64,000 nt of DNA from CBFDBF01 sp050304615 (GTDB taxonomy: Bacteria; Pseudomonadota; Gammaproteobacteria; Chromatiales; Chromatiaceae): positions 372,001 through 436,000 of the forward strand of contig JBNLDW010000011.1 of assembly GCA_050304615.1 (NCBI GenBank), read 5' to 3'. The position numbers were made by a program, and so were the translations under genes. The stretch's first letter is position 1, and each line of letters begins with the position of its first letter. The notes under the pieces are model-generated. The model made no database searches. It saw only the letters and a program-made list of their open reading frames with translations, and was not told where the DNA came from. Below, in pieces: positions 63,364 to 64,000 of this stretch.

Positions 63364-64000
63364 ATGGTAGAGCTGAACAAGCTGGAAAGCTACTGCAACG
63401 AGCTGCTATACACCCACCCCTTGGATGACTACTGTCCTAACGGGGTACAGGTGGATGTTGGTAGCCGCGAGGTGCGACGGCTGGTCTCCGCGGTCACCGC
63501 GTGCCAGTCAGCTATTGATGGGGCGGTGGAGATGGGGGCTGACCTGCTGCTGGTACATCATGGTCTCTTTTGGCGCGGTGAGCCGATCCCGCTTACCGGA
63601 GTCAAGGGGCTGCGGGTAGGTGCCCTCTATCGTGGTGGTTTAGGTCTGATGGCCTATCATCTGCCCCTAGATGCTCATCCACAGTTGGGGAATAACCGGC
63701 TGCTGGGCGAGCGGCTTGGGTTGCATGGAGGCAGTGCCGTCGCAGAGGAGAACGGGCTGCTGTGGCAGGCGGAGCTGGCCGCCCCGGAGTCTGCCGCAGA
63801 GTTTGCCCAGCGCATCCAGGGAGCCCTGGATCGACAGCCACTCCATCTGCCGGGAGGAGCGGAGCTGATCAGGCTGGTGGCATGGTGCAGCGGGGCGGCA
63901 CAGGACTATATCGTCAAGGCAGCTGCCCTCGGGGTAGATGCCTTTATCAGCGGCGAGGTGTCGGAACAGACGGCCCACCTAGCCAGCGAGCTTGGGATAC
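63364..64000 (+). CDS. Nif3-like dinuclear metal centre hexameric protein, 5' part
   Basis: The first 212 codons of a Nif3/YbgI family gene that runs off the window end. VHHGLFW carries metal-binding histidines and GLMAYHLPLDAHPQLGNN is the next conserved block. DAFISGEVSEQ near the window end is the expected C-terminal half motif. ATG follows TAGGAGTGG. The family forms hexameric rings with a di-metal site; a GTP cyclohydrolase I type 2 label is often given but the function is not settled. Divergent from the protease gene with a 50 bp gap. Confidence 0.93.
   Translation, partial: MVELNKLESYCNELLYTHPLDDYCPNGVQVDVGSREVRRLVSAVTACQSAIDGAVEMGADLLLVHHGLFWRGEPIPLTGVKGLRVGALYRGGLGLMAYHLPLDAHPQLGNNRLLGERLGLHGGSAVAEENGLLWQAELAAPESAAEFAQRIQGALDRQPLHLPGGAELIRLVAWCSGAAQDYIVKAAALGVDAFISGEVSEQTAHLASELGI

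Overview
The window is a piece of a gammaproteobacterial chromosome. Gene content and order (polA/engB, leuS-lptE-holA, maf-rng-yhdP-nit1-tldD-pmbA, coaBC-dut-algC-argB-pyrE, mlaFEDCB-murA-hisGDC-degS/algW) are those of free-living Gammaproteobacteria close to Pseudomonas/Chromatiales. A proton-pumping pyrophosphatase, a soluble pyrophosphatase and a PPi-type phosphofructokinase stand together, a combination known from methylotrophic and sulfur-oxidising autotrophic Gammaproteobacteria and their symbionts. That lifestyle is inferred; no sulfur or carbon-fixation gene lies in the window. No rRNA, tRNA, CRISPR array, transposase or integrase was seen.

Layout. 1-3.9 kb: the 3' part of polA, a structured intergenic region with a candidate small RNA, then engB, a phosphodiesterase and ppa on the minus strand. 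4-8.6 kb: hppA, PPi-dependent PFK and an adenylate-kinase-like protein with lost catalytic residues and a lysine-rich tail. 8.7-16.3 kb: an AT-richer accessory region with an M48 peptidase fused to a type IV pilin-like domain and a six-gene operon (sulfotransferase, acyl carrier protein, KAS III, ketoreductase, hexapeptide acyltransferase, multi-pass membrane protein) that looks able to make and transfer a short 3-hydroxyacyl group and to sulfate a product. 16.9-28.3 kb: minus-strand housekeeping run from rlmH through maf, rng, yhdP, nit1, tldD and pmbA.

28.4-36.97 kb: an AT-rich island of small, mostly unrecognised minus-strand genes (hemerythrin, ZIP transporter, lipoprotein, membrane and secreted proteins, a PEP-CTERM-like protein). 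Several are followed by imperfect palindromes with the architecture of integron attC sites, so it reads as a cassette array without an integrase. It separates rsfS from rlmH, which are normally neighbours.

37-64 kb: core genes. leuS-lptE-holA-proA-nadD-rsfS form one minus-strand operon; rpmB-rpmG have a clear promoter and a shared terminator; coaBC-dut-algC, argB, pyrE, ampG, the Mla phospholipid-transport operon, murA, hisG (short form), hisD, hisC, a DegS/AlgW-type protease and the start of a Nif3-like gene follow.
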